The position numbers were made by a program, and so were the translations under genes. The notes beneath the pieces were generated by a model. The model had not been told where the DNA came from. It saw nothing but the letters and a program-made list of their open reading frames with translations, and searched no databases. From Smithella sp. SCADC (GTDB lineage: Bacteria; Desulfobacterota; Syntrophia; Syntrophales; Smithellaceae), in assembly GCA_000747625.2 (NCBI GenBank), contig JQDQ01000001.1, forward strand, positions 1-53,605: 53,605 bases of DNA. The letters run 5' to 3'. Positions 9,253-18,449 of this stretch are shown here, piece after piece. Within the stretch, counting starts at the first letter, position 1. Each line of letters begins with the position of its first letter.

Positions 9253-9891
9253 ATGTTTACCGGTATCGTGGAAGGATTGGGCAAGGTAAAGCGTCTGATA
9301 ATGAAAGGCGCCGATGCTGTTTTGGAAATTGAAACAGGAATAAATCTTGCTGAAGTTTCCATCGGCGACAGTATTGCTGTCAATGGCGCCTGTCTTACCG
9401 TCATATCAAAAAATCAGCAGGTTTTTCAGGCAGATGTTTCCGCGGAAACACTCTCCAGAACAACTCTTAAATTATTACAGGCGGGGCATAAGGTTAATCT
9501 GGAAAAATCACTGCGCGCGGGCGGTTTTGTCGGTGGTCATTTTGTTTTGGGTCATGTTGATGCCACAGGCCGGATTCTTTCCCTGATGCAGAAGTCCGGT
9601 TCGTTGATTCTGGCTGTGGAGATGAATGAAAATCTGTCCCGCTATATTGTGGAGAAGGGTTCGGTGGCCATAGACGGCATCAGTCTTACCGTGAACAAGC
9701 TTGAAAAAAGCCGGTTTTATGTTAATATAATTCCCCACACGGCGGCTAACACCACTTTAGTGATAAAAAAAGAAGCCGATTTGGTCAACATTGAAACAGA
9801 TATTTTAGGTAAATATGTTGAAAAATTATTACAAACCCCGCAGGGAATAGATAAAAATTTTTTGGCGCAACACGGTTTTTTAGATAATTAA
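9253..9891 (+). CDS. ribE: riboflavin synthase, alpha chain
   Basis: This 212-residue enzyme dismutates two 6,7-dimethyl-8-ribityllumazine molecules to riboflavin. It shows the internal duplication of the lumazine-binding barrel: [12 protein letters not shown] with SVNGACLTV-type sequence in the first half, and the second half with [18 protein letters not shown] and IDGISLTVN. It starts 3 bases after the nrdR stop, so co-translation is likely. Confidence 0.95.
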   Translation: MFTGIVEGLGKVKRLIMKGADAVLEIETGINLAEVSIGDSIAVNGACLTVISKNQQVFQADVSAETLSRTTLKLLQAGHKVNLEKSLRAGGFVGGHFVLGHVDATGRILSLMQKSGSLILAVEMNENLSRYIVEKGSVAIDGISLTVNKLEKSRFYVNIIPHTAANTTLVIKKEADLVNIETDILGKYVEKLLQTPQGIDKNFLAQHGFLDN

Positions 9892-9901
9892 GGATAATAA
9901 A

Positions 9902-11104
9902 ATGGCAATAAGCACTATTAAGGAAGCAATCGAAGATATCAAAAACGGGAAGATGATTATTCTTGTTGATGATGAAGACAGGGAAAATGAAGGCGATATT
10001 TTCATGGCGGCACAATTTGCCACGGCAAAGACAATCAATTTCATGGCCCGTTATGGCCGCGGCCTAATATGTTTAACCCTAAATGAAGAAACTGCAGAAA
10101 AACTTCATCTAAAGCAGATGGTTCAGGATAATCAGGCCCGTTTCGGGACAGCATTTACCATTTCCATTGAAGCGCGGCACGGTGTTTCCACCGGCATTTC
10201 CGCCGCGGACAGGGCGACAACAATTCAGGCTGCTGTCAATCCGTTAGCAAAAGCTGACGATTTAGTCAGCCCCGGACATGTTTTCCCCATTCGCGCCAAG
10301 ACGGGCGGAGTTCTGGTGCGCACGGGACAGACGGAAGGGTCGGTGGATTTATGCCGCCTGGCGGGTTTGACACCTGCCGGCGTGATTTGCGAAATAATGA
10401 AAGATGACGGCACTATGGCCAGAATGCCGGATCTGGAAGTTTTTGCCCGGGAACATAAATTAAAAATTGTCACCATCGCCGATCTCATTGATTACCGGAT
10501 GCAGAACGAATCGCTCATCAGGCGAATGGCGGAAGCGACGATTCCGACCAGTTTCGGCGGCGATTTTAAGATAATCGTTTACGAAAACGAGGTTGACGAT
10601 TGGCAGCATATTGCCCTGGTGAAAGGCGATATTAAAGAAGATGATGAGGTGTTGGTGCGCGTCCATTCGGAATGCCTCACGGGTGATCTTTTCGGCTCTA
10701 AAAGATGCGACTGCGCCGATCAGCTCCATCGTGCGATGAGCATGGTGGAAAAAGAAGGGAAAGGCGTTATAGTTTATATGCGTCAGGAAGGCAGGGGCAT
10801 TGGTCTGGTGAACAAGATTAAAGCTTACGCCCTACAGGAAGAGGGCAAGGATACGGTTGAGGCAAATATAGAGCTTGGATTTAAACCGGATTTAAGAGAT
10901 TATGGAATCGGAGCACAAATTCTTGTTGATTTGGGAGTGCGCAAGATGCGTTTATTGACCAATAATCCTAAAAAAATAGTCGGACTGGAAGGCTATGGGA
11001 TTGAAATCACCAAACGTGTTCCGATAGAGATAGATCCTAACGAGAAAAACATACATTATATGAAAACAAAGCAGGAAAAGATGGGGCATCTTTTGAAAAT
11101 ATAA
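9902..11104 (+). CDS. ribBA: bifunctional DHBP synthase / GTP cyclohydrolase II
   Basis: This 400-residue fusion supplies both precursors of lumazine. The N-terminal half (residues about 1-200) is 3,4-dihydroxy-2-butanone 4-phosphate synthase, with the [10 protein letters not shown] metal/substrate loop and the [11 protein letters not shown] segment. The C-terminal half is GTP cyclohydrolase II with the zinc site [16 protein letters not shown], the [10 protein letters not shown] loop and [11 protein letters not shown]. It lies 11 bases after ribE. Confidence 0.96.
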   Translation: MAISTIKEAIEDIKNGKMIILVDDEDRENEGDIFMAAQFATAKTINFMARYGRGLICLTLNEETAEKLHLKQMVQDNQARFGTAFTISIEARHGVSTGISAADRATTIQAAVNPLAKADDLVSPGHVFPIRAKTGGVLVRTGQTEGSVDLCRLAGLTPAGVICEIMKDDGTMARMPDLEVFAREHKLKIVTIADLIDYRMQNESLIRRMAEATIPTSFGGDFKIIVYENEVDDWQHIALVKGDIKEDDEVLVRVHSECLTGDLFGSKRCDCADQLHRAMSMVEKEGKGVIVYMRQEGRGIGLVNKIKAYALQEEGKDTVEANIELGFKPDLRDYGIGAQILVDLGVRKMRLLTNNPKKIVGLEGYGIEITKRVPIEIDPNEKNIHYMKTKQEKMGHLLKI

Positions 11105-11148
11105 ACCCACAGACTGTTAAGAAATCAAATAAAGGATGGTAATAAACA

Positions 11149-11613
11149 ATGCCGAAAATAATTGAAGGAAAAATCGTTGCCAAGGGAATGAAGTTTGGCA
11201 TCGTGGCCAGCCGTTTTAACGATTTTATTTGCAGCAGATTAATTGAAGGAACCATTGACGCGTTGATGAGAGCCGGCACAGAAGAAAACGACATTTCTAT
11301 TTATAAGGTTCCGGGTTCTTTTGAATTGCCGTTGACGGCGAAAAAACTGGCCAAGAGCGCCCGTTTTGATGCCATAATTTGTCTGGGCGCCATAATTCGC
11401 GGCGCAACTCCACATTTCGAATATATAAGCGCCGAGGTATCCAAGGGCATTGCCAGTGTTGGTTTAGAAACGGGAGTCCCTGTGATTTTCGGCGTGTTGA
11501 CGACGGATACAATTGAACAGGCGATTGAGCGTGCGGGTACTAAAGCTGGAAACAAAGGCGCCGATGCGGCTATGACGGCAATTGAAATAGTTGATTTATT
11601 CAAGAAGATTTAA
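11149..11613 (+). CDS. ribH: 6,7-dimethyl-8-ribityllumazine synthase
   Basis: This 154-residue subunit of the lumazine synthase capsid condenses the DHBP and pyrimidine precursors. Key segments are the VASRFNDFI start region, VPGSFELPL, the [15 protein letters not shown] loop with the catalytic His, and [24 protein letters not shown]. It follows ribBA at 45 bases and lies before nusB, the standard ribH-nusB pairing. Confidence 0.97.
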   Translation: MPKIIEGKIVAKGMKFGIVASRFNDFICSRLIEGTIDALMRAGTEENDISIYKVPGSFELPLTAKKLAKSARFDAIICLGAIIRGATPHFEYISAEVSKGIASVGLETGVPVIFGVLTTDTIEQAIERAGTKAGNKGADAAMTAIEIVDLFKKI

Positions 11614-11699
11614 TGCTAAGCTGCCATTATGTTGTGGCAAGAATGTCAAGAGAGAATGTAGCAATCTGATAATGTTGCTCTTTGAGGTTTAGGGACTAA

Positions 11700-12140
11700 A
11701 TGCATGGGCGGAGAAAGGCAAGGGAAATTGCCTTACAGGTTCTTTACGGTCTTAATTTTGTGAATGTTGATGTGCAAGAGGCTTTAGATCTTTTCTGGGG
11801 TAACTTTGTTGCTCCAAAAGCGGCTAAAGAATTTGCGGCATTTCTGGTTCAAGGCATATGCGAACATAAGGAGGAACTGGATAAACTTATTTCCGGTTGT
11901 TCGGATAACTGGTCTCTGGGGCGCATGTCCAGAGTAGATATAAATATTTTACGTCTGGCAGTTTTTGAATTTCTCTATTGTGATGATATCCCCCCGAAAG
12001 TTACTTTGAATGAAGCTGTCGATCTGGGAAAGACTTTTGGTTCAGAAAACTCCGGTTCTTTTATTAACGGCATATTGGATGCCCTTAATCTGCAATTAAA
12101 TAATAAAAATGCAACTAACCATCTCGACAGAAAATCCTGA
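11700..12140 (+). CDS. nusB: transcription antitermination protein NusB
   Basis: This 146-residue all-helical protein forms the NusB-NusE complex for rRNA antitermination. It starts HGRRKAREIALQVLYGL and has the family's closing helices with RVDINILRLAVFEFLY, ISSQ-type neighbours, KVTLNEAVDLGKTFGSENSGSFINGILD. Its 3' end overlaps the next gene by 32 bases, so that gene is translationally coupled. Confidence 0.95.
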   Translation: MHGRRKAREIALQVLYGLNFVNVDVQEALDLFWGNFVAPKAAKEFAAFLVQGICEHKEELDKLISGCSDNWSLGRMSRVDINILRLAVFEFLYCDDIPPKVTLNEAVDLGKTFGSENSGSFINGILDALNLQLNNKNATNHLDRKS

Positions 12141-12678
12141 CCTTCCCAAACATGAATGCCTTGTACTGGGCCTTTTCGCTGATGAAAAACCGCCTCGTGG
12201 AACAAGTGGTTTTATTGATTGGCGCCTCAATGGCATGATTTCCAGAGAAATAAAGCAGGGAAACATCAGCGGAGAATTTAAGGAAAAGATTGTAATTCCC
12301 TATCCTAAGCGCATTGGCGCCGAAATGCTGCTTCTCTTTGGCTTAGGAAATAGTCACGATATAAATTACGATAAAATTTATAATGCCGCTTACCTCATTG
12401 CGGAAACCGTTTATGGAATGTCCAGACATAGCTTTGCTTTTGAAATTTGCGGGGAAGATCGAACCGGTCTTGTCACTGCGAATATTGTGGAAGCAATGGT
12501 TACCGGAATCTTTGATTTTCTATCCGAAGATGTAGAAAGAATCTCCCACATGACTTGTTGTATAGTAACATCCGGGGCCCATCTTCAAGAAGTTTCGTTA
12601 GGCATTCAGCAATTCAAAACCAATGTAAACGATAAAGGATCTGTAGATATCAGCGCGCTGGAAAATAGTTTCGCCTAG
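12109..12678 (+). CDS. stand-alone homologue of the leucyl aminopeptidase (M17) N-terminal domain
   Basis: This 189-residue protein resembles the non-catalytic N-terminal domain of M17 leucyl aminopeptidases, with a VIPYPKRIGAEMLLLFGLG core and alternating strand/helix layout. None of the C-terminal metal-binding motifs (NTDAEGR and neighbours) are present before the stop at 12676. It starts inside nusB (32-base overlap) and ends the housekeeping operon. Its role is unknown; regulation or a vestigial domain are both possible. Assignment is by remembered motif and is moderate. Confidence 0.65.
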   Translation: MQLTISTENPDLPKHECLVLGLFADEKPPRGTSGFIDWRLNGMISREIKQGNISGEFKEKIVIPYPKRIGAEMLLLFGLGNSHDINYDKIYNAAYLIAETVYGMSRHSFAFEICGEDRTGLVTANIVEAMVTGIFDFLSEDVERISHMTCCIVTSGAHLQEVSLGIQQFKTNVNDKGSVDISALENSFA

Positions 12679-13026
12679 TACATCTGCAAACAAACAATTT
12701 TAAAAATCTTGACGTTGTGGATTACTATTTAGCAGACAGTTCAAGACAGAGTGTCCTGTTTGGTAAGGATAATTATTGCTGTTCCGGAGATTATCCTCTT
12801 TAGCCAGGCTACTTAAAAATCAATCTATGCTAAAACTGCATAGATAGTTATAAGAATTCAGGTGACGAGGGTTAAGCTGAAATGAACTTTTTTAAATCTG
12901 CTTTTGTCAGTGGCAAACCTTGAAAGATAAATTCCCGAAAACCATGTTACGATGTACGATATAACGAATAGTATAAATATGGTTTTCATATTCTTTCCTT
13001 CTCTCTGCCGGGGCTTAACGGTTTGA
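12679..13026. other. intergenic region between convergent genes
   Basis: I see no convincing gene here. An inverted repeat AGGATAAT (12766-12773) / ATTATCCT (12790-12797) with a 16-base loop and a following CTCTTT could act as a weak terminator for the plus-strand operon. No other recognisable element was found. Confidence 0.4.
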
Positions 13027-13821
13027 TTATAGTTTTGTTAACCAGCCTTTTCCCTGTACTTGTACCCCCATTTTCATCGTGGCCAGAAAGGTGGAACGCA
13101 GGGCATCACTTAAAAGGGCCTTTTTTACGGAAGGAATTTTAAAGAATCCTCCCATAAATCCCCTCATGAACTCTTGCGTCATGCTTTGAGGATTGTCAAA
13201 AATATGATTCTGCAGGGTTCCAGCATCAAGGGCTTGCAGGATAATTCTTTCGAATGTGGTTTCCGGCAAAATGACACGCTTATCGCGTTTGACAAGTTGT
13301 AATGCTTTTGTAGTGCAACTAAGCGCGCACACACCGCACCCGATACAGAAGTCCTTATTGATTTTGGCGTCCTTTTTCTTTTTGGTTTCAGGTTTTTCGA
13401 TGGCAACCATTTGAATGGCATCGATCTTACATGCTTTGGCACATTTTCCGCACCCAATGCATAATTTTTCATCGATTTTGGGGATGTAATTGGACGTTAC
13501 GACGAAATTAGGATAGCCGAACTTGGAAATGCCCAGTAGGATATTGCAGCAACAGCCGCAACAGTGGCATATAAAGGTGATATTTTTCTGAACATTGTCT
13601 GCACAGAAAACCAGGCCCATTTCTCTTGATCGGGCGAAATGATCCAGCATTTCTGATTTAGAAACCTCTTTTGCCATCTTGTTCCGAATAAGGTAGTCTG
13701 CTCCATAACCAAATGACGTGCACGTATCCAGAGGGATATCGCATTTTTTTTCATCAACATGATGTTTTTCATGACGGCAGGAACACAATCCGATTGAAAA
13801 TTTTCCAACTAAATGTCCCAT
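13027..13821 (-). CDS. 4Fe-4S dicluster protein with an apparent internal deletion
   Basis: This protein of about 264 residues has a Cys-rich N-terminal part (GLCSCRHEKHH, CDIPLDTC, and a CHCCGCCC cluster) followed by two classical ferredoxin motifs, CIGCGKCAKAC and CIGCGVCALSC. It is probably a cytoplasmic electron carrier. Relatives I recall are about 380 residues long and begin with a GHLVGK-type segment; about 150 residues then separate this from the KFSIGLCSCRHEK region. Here GHLVGK is joined directly to FSIGLCSC, so a block seems to have been lost in frame. The ATG at 13821 (giving MGHLVGK) is preferred over the one at 13827. Confidence 0.75.
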   Translation of the reverse strand: MGHLVGKFSIGLCSCRHEKHHVDEKKCDIPLDTCTSFGYGADYLIRNKMAKEVSKSEMLDHFARSREMGLVFCADNVQKNITFICHCCGCCCNILLGISKFGYPNFVVTSNYIPKIDEKLCIGCGKCAKACKIDAIQMVAIEKPETKKKKDAKINKDFCIGCGVCALSCTTKALQLVKRDKRVILPETTFERIILQALDAGTLQNHIFDNPQSMTQEFMRGFMGGFFKIPSVKKALLSDALRSTFLATMKMGVQVQGKGWLTKL

Positions 13822-13991
13822 AAACAAACTCCTTTGATATAGAATTCTTCTACTGGTTTAACACATAGTAAGAAATTGAAGATCAACCATTTCTATTATA
13901 CCTTTTCCGTCGTTAAAGGTATAGGCAGTATCTCATCAATTGACTTTACATTTATCACCGTCAACGGATATACCTTTGTAAAAATCCATGA

Positions 13992-15017
13992 ATGTTATTT
14001 ATGGAATTCACCTGCCCCAGCAACAACACCTGGGAGGTGAAAATGCGATCTGTAGAATTTATCATCAAAGATGGCGACGAACATTTGACCAGCCATTCGG
14101 GACTGGCCTTGATCGGCGCTCTGATGGAGCGCACGGAATTGGGGGATAGGATCGATGCTGTGACGCTGCCCGGATGCCGGGAGCCCAAGATCCCCCATCG
14201 CGATATTGTGAAAGCGATGATCGGATTGTTGTGCAGGGGAAAGCCGGACGACGAGGCGATTGAGGCGTTTCGGGACGTTCCCTTTTTCCGATACAGCCTG
14301 GGTGTTGCGCAATGTCCTTCCAGTCCGACCCTCAGGCAGAGGCTGGATGTGGTTAAGGTGGCCTTTGACGGGATCGTCAAGGAGGAGTCTGCGCGCCTGA
14401 TTTGCAAGACGGCCCCTGACGTTGGGACGGTATCCACCCGCAAGGGCGAGTTGGCGGCGCTGGAGATTGACGTCAGTCCCTTCGATAATTCCAAGACGAA
14501 AAAGGGTGTTGACGGCTACGCCCCGATCTTTTCGTATCTGGGCGCTGAGGGATACTTGATCAATCCTGAGCTTCGCGAAGGGAGTCAGCATTCCCAGAAG
14601 GACACGCCGGCGTTTTTGAGGGAATCGATCCGGTAGGCAAAAAAGATCACGAACAAGGGGATTCTGGTTCGCCTGGACTCGGGGAACGACTCTCTTGAGA
14701 ATGCCGGGATCTGCATTGAGGAAGGCGTGGACTGGCTGATCAAGCGGAACCTTCGCCGGGAGGATGTTCAGGCATGGTTGAAGATCGCCCGGGAAAAAGG
14801 TCAGAAAGAGACCTCTCGGGAAGGGAAAACCGTTTGGCGTGGGGCAACACATCGCATCCCGGATCAGCTTCCATGCACGGAGGATGCATTTGTCCTTCGG
14901 TCGTTACAATCCCTGGGCGGGACTTTGGCGGAATCTCTATCTGAGTTTTATGATCCCTGTCACGTAGGAGGAAAAGCAAGAGGCTATTTTCGACACGATT
15001 TATGGACAATCTCGTAG
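13992..15017 (+). pseudogene. IS1380-family transposase, amber-interrupted and truncated
   Basis: The frame reads an IS1380-type DDE transposase with EIDVSPFDNSKTKKGVDGYA (first catalytic Asp region) and YLGAEGYLINPELREGSQHS. A TAG at 14634-14636 stops it where relatives have a Tyr codon. The same frame then continues with KKITNKGILVRLDSGNDS (second catalytic region) and DWLIKRN. Homology fades after about 14840 and the C-terminal third is missing. A 27-base hairpin at 13897-13923 (TATACCTTT/AAAGGTATA) lies upstream and may be the element's left end. The gene is richer in G+C than the housekeeping genes. Confidence 0.85.
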
Positions 15018-15123
15018 AATGTAGGAGCAGTGTTTCTAAAAATAGCCAATTATTCGTGTTTTTTGTTATTCATGTTTGCAATCAATATGGCACTATGATA
15101 TATAATCGACATGGAGGTGAGCC

Positions 15124-16064
15124 ATGTCGAGACAAGCAAATATCGGTAAGGAAGAAATAGAACGGGCAAAGCAGATGCGTGACGAGAGTATGTCGATAAA
15201 CCAATACCGTAAGGCTCTTTCAGTGATTTTAATAGGGAAGCTAGGCCTGACGGCTGACCTTGTTTCAGAAATACCGGGTGTGAGTCGCCGCACCATTTTC
15301 CGGAGTCGCGTTGATATTCGTAATCAAGACGTCACGGTCAATAAACCATGGGGCGGAAGACGTCATTGTTCAATGACGGTTAAAGAGGAAAAGGAATTCC
15401 TTAATAAATGGGAGAATATTGCAACGGATGGTGGCGTTCTGACCGTACCGCCAATCCATGCCGCTTTAGTGGAACGCTTGGGGCATGATGTGCCAATGTC
15501 AACAACCTATCGATTATTGTCACGTCATGGTTGGCGAAAAATCCAGCCCGACACAAAGCACCCGAAAAGCGATCCGGCATTACAGGATGAATTTAAAAAA
15601 AATTCTCCGAAGCAGTGGTTGCCGCCAACGTGAAAAATATAGAGCATTTACCTTTGAGGTTGATGTTTCAAGATGAAGCGCGGTTTGGACGAATGAGCGA
15701 TCCTCGATCCTGTTGGGCACCCGCACCCCACAGACCAGTGGTGAACCTGGCTTTGGTACGGGAATTCCGCTACGAATATGCAGCCGTGAGTCCATGGGAT
15801 GGCTATCTTGATTTCATGACTGCCGAAAAGATGAATACGGATAATATGGCACTGCTCAGACTGCCGCCTTATTCGCCTGAACTGAATCCGGCAGAACAAA
15901 TATGGAACAAACTCAGAAGGGATTACTTTGCCAATCGTGTTTTCGATTCCTTGGGCGCAGCAACAACACAAGCTGAACAAGGGCTCGCGGAAATGGCGGT
16001 CAATAAGCCGGCCATCAGTCAATTAACCAATTGGCCTTGGATTAGTGCCATTATGAAGGCTTAA
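15124..16064 (+). pseudogene. IS630-family transposase, frameshifted and internally deleted
   Basis: The first frame (15124-15633) encodes the winged-helix DNA-binding part, with LTADLVSEIPGVSRRTIFR and PPIHAALVERLG. The second frame (to 16064) encodes the DDE_3 catalytic part with LMFQDEARFGRMSDPR and PPYSPELNPAEQIW. The frames join at a run of eight A (15596-15603), where nine A would restore the frame. In addition TAEKMNTDNM is followed directly by ALLRLPPYSPE; relatives have about 40 residues between, including the second catalytic Asp. The element is therefore dead even if the frameshift were programmed. Confidence 0.85.
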
Positions 16065-16091
16065 TGGAATTAATACTAAGGTTTTTACTCT

Positions 16092-16608
16092 ATGAAAATA
16101 TATTCATTAAAACCGATAAAGATTTTTATTAAACGTCTCGCCAATAAATTGGGGTATGATATAAGGCGGATTCCTAAACCTGGAAGTTCTTCAATTGCCC
16201 GTGAATATGAACTGGTGTATCCAGTTGCAAATTACAGCCCGTGGAACAAAGACAAGTCTTTTCAATCAATGCTTGCTGCGATAAAAGGATTCACTCTGGT
16301 TGATAAATACAGGTGTTTTGAAATTTGGAAACTTATCGAGCAAATATCAAAATTAAAAAAGGGAAGTATTATTGAAGTCGGTGTCTGGCGCGGCGGTACG
16401 GGCGCTCTCATTGCAAAGCAGGCTAAAAATTGCGGGATTGAAGAAAAGGTTTTTCTTTGTGATACCTTTGCCGGAGTGGTTGGCCGGTATTAAAGATACC
16501 CTTTACAAGGGCGGAGAGCATCATGATACAAACCGCCAAACAGTGGAGGAATTGATGTTCACCCGAATGAATTTAGATATATGCAATCCATTAAATAAGT
16601 TGACATAA
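16092..16608 (+). pseudogene. TylF/MycF-type O-methyltransferase, frameshifted and truncated by an IS
   Basis: The first frame (16092-16493) has a SAM-binding start with SIIEVGVWRGGTGALIAKQA and VFLCDTFAGVV, typical of TylF-type macrocin O-methyltransferases. The homology continues in another frame as GIKDTLYKGGEHHDTNRQTV and EELMF, so a small indel lies at about 16478. The coding sequence then runs into the terminal repeat of an IS630 element at 16584, and the C-terminal half (roughly 100 residues) is not present on the other side. Such enzymes often modify surface sugars. Confidence 0.75.
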
Positions 16609-17704
16609 GCTGTGTTTGTTTGTCCCTTTTCTAGTTTCAAAATGAGTTTGTATAGTTTGCCAGCATTCTTCATCGGAGTTAAAACGTCTTGCATGGGTTG
16701 CCAAGCGGCGCAATTCATGCCACTCCCATTCCGTGGGATTAAGCTCGGGAGAATAGGGTGGGAAAAACATTAACTCAATAGTTTCCTGCTTAGAAAGATA
16801 CTCTTTTACAAATTTCGCCTTATGCCATCTGGCATTATCGACACAAAGCGTGATTTGTGAGTAATTATGGTATGTTCTCTTTATAAAATCCATGGTCAGT
16901 ATAAAATTTTCCGCATTTCCCTTGGTGATCCTTTGGACTATGGCATCTTTCGTGTTTATATCAACAAACCCGCATAGATTAACGCGTTCTCGCGTACTGT
17001 CCGAGAACAACTGGGGTTGGCACCCTTTGGGTGCCCATTGGGCGGCGATCGTCGGATCTAACTGGATGCCCGCCTCATCCGAGAAAAGAAGCGCTTCATC
17101 AGGTTGCTTATTCTGGAGTTTTTTTTAAAGTCTCGACAAATTCCTCCTGTTTTGCAGGGTCTGCTTTGCTCTACTTTTGACGGCATCTCTGAAGGGAAAA
17201 ACCAATACTATGTGCCCAATTATTGACTTGGCTGTGCTTTATATCGATACCATGTTTCTCTTTGAGGTACGTTCCGATCAAGGGGCCATCCCAACGAGAT
17301 TGATTATATCCTTGACTTGTCGGCGGTTGCAACAATATTTCCTTCAATTCATCAGACAATTCCGTCGTCAAACCGCTGGGACGTCCATGGCGTTTTCCCT
17401 CTTCTATTCCTGGAAAGCCCTTCTCGTTTACTCGATTAACCAGATCATAAATCCCTTGGCGAGACAGATTATGCCTACGACTCAACTGATCAATCGGAGC
17501 CTTGTCCATCACCCCCTGCAAAACGGCAATCCTCAATCCCATACGAATCGGCCCGCGACCAAAGGTAAAATCCGCCAAACTTTTACTCGTTACTTCAGGA
17601 TGTATAATCATAAGATTCGTTTTTCTCATAGTGCCTCCACCTCCTTTTATAAGATGGATACACAATACTCTTAATCGCTGTTATGTCAAGTTATTTATTG
17701 GATT
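16584..17704. mobile_element. IS630-family insertion sequence with inverted repeats
   Basis: The ends are imperfect inverted repeats: plus-strand 16584-16608 (CAATCCATTAAATAAGTTGACATAA) and the complement of 17681-17704 (AATCCAATAAATAACTTGACATAA). They differ at two positions over 24. The enclosed transposase is on the minus strand and is degenerate. The size of about 1.1 kb fits IS630. A TA target duplication could not be confirmed. Confidence 0.78.
16591..17665 (-). pseudogene. IS630-family transposase, degenerate
   Basis: The upstream frame (17171-17665) holds the helix-turn-helix region, with LSRRHNLSRQGIYDLVNRVN and the GYNQSRWDGPLIGTYLKEKH segment. It ends at an in-frame TAG at about 17170. 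Homology continues (KADPAKQEEFVETLKK) to a run of eight A, where the frame moves by +1 to LQNKQPDEALLFSDEAGIQL. It then runs through LCVDNARWHK and FFPPYSPELNPTEWEW to 16591. All three catalytic regions are recognisable, but a stop and a frameshift separate them, so the gene is inactive as read. Confidence 0.82.
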
Positions 17705-17833
17705 ACCAATAATCACCGATTTTCGCAGAGCTTTAACCGTCATTCTTGGATAAGAATATAATTCAATATCCCAAATACCAACAGGACGTCCACTCAGGAA
17801 GGGAACTTTAATATCCCCTCCCTGAATAAACAT
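17681..17833 (-). pseudogene. short unidentified remnant truncated by the IS630 end
   Basis: A minus-strand frame of 50 residues opens at 17833, with GGDIKVPFLSGRPVGIWDIE followed by LYSYPRMTVK, and runs into the inverted repeat of the IS630 element, which supplies its stop. The composition looks like real coding sequence, but I do not recognise the family. It may be the tail or middle of a gene cut by the insertion. Confidence 0.35.
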
Positions 17834-17883
17834 AAAAGGAATCTATGGAGCATATCAACAAATCTAAGAACCAGCAGATTATC

Positions 17884-18423
17884 TTACTCAACAGGCTCAA
17901 AACAGGCAATGTCATAAATATCGGCGTTTTTCTTTTTACTCCAGACAGCCTTAACCCTCGCCACGGCTTCCATCTTTTTGCTTACAGTATCAGGATCGGA
18001 TAAATCAAATCCGCCAATAAAGTGCGTAATACTGCAGTCGGTGTTATCCAGCTGTATTTGCGCGATTATGTATGGAGATTCCTTTACCTGGTTATAATAA
18101 GAGTAATTGACAAGACACCATGTATCCACGGTGCCCACCTGGGCGACCTCAACCCACTCTTCTTCTTCCATATCCTTATAACAGGCAGGGCAGAAAGACC
18201 TTGCCGGGACAAGAAGCTTATTACACTTATTACATCTGGTACCGAATATCTTTTCTTCCTTTAAGCCATCGAAGAACCTTGTCCATGTCTGTCCCAGCGC
18301 CCAATTAAATGGAAGAATAATATCCTGCTTGCCTGTTTTATATTCCTTTGGTGGAAACTTATGTTCTGAAAATTGTATCCCACAATCAAAAACACGGGGA
18401 AATTTAACTTCTTCTGTTATCAT
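17884..18423 (-). CDS. DUF35/OB-fold zinc-ribbon partner of a thiolase (BbsA-like)
   Basis: This 179-residue protein has the DUF35 layout: a helical start, a rubredoxin-like zinc ribbon (CNKC and CPAC, near residues 65-82) and a C-terminal OB fold that may bind acyl-CoA. It ends a minus-strand run with two thiolase-like genes and a second DUF35 gene. In toluene degraders the pair BbsA (DUF35) and BbsB (thiolase) cleaves benzoylsuccinyl-CoA, and DUF35 proteins also pair with other SCP-x-type thiolases. Here the partner is most likely the gene at 18450-19628. The substrate is unknown. Confidence 0.8.
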   Translation of the reverse strand: MITEEVKFPRVFDCGIQFSEHKFPPKEYKTGKQDIILPFNWALGQTWTRFFDGLKEEKIFGTRCNKCNKLLVPARSFCPACYKDMEEEEWVEVAQVGTVDTWCLVNYSYYNQVKESPYIIAQIQLDNTDCSITHFIGGFDLSDPDTVSKKMEAVARVKAVWSKKKNADIYDIACFEPVE

Positions 18424-18449
18424 TTAACCTAATCCTCCTTTTCATATTT

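Noticed and set aside
14634-14636. Amber codon in the IS1380 transposase as pyrrolysine
   Set aside because: No pyl context exists, relatives have Tyr at this codon by memory, and the gene is truncated anyway.
13995-14852. 285-codon minus-strand frame over the IS1380 transposase
   Set aside because: It is the shadow of the plus-strand transposase, whose motifs are clear.
15596-17140. Programmed ribosomal frameshifting at the A8 runs of both IS630 transposases
   Set aside because: The needed shift is -1 in the first element and +1 in the second, and both genes carry further damage (internal deletion, stop codon). Simple homopolymer indels or decay explain them better.
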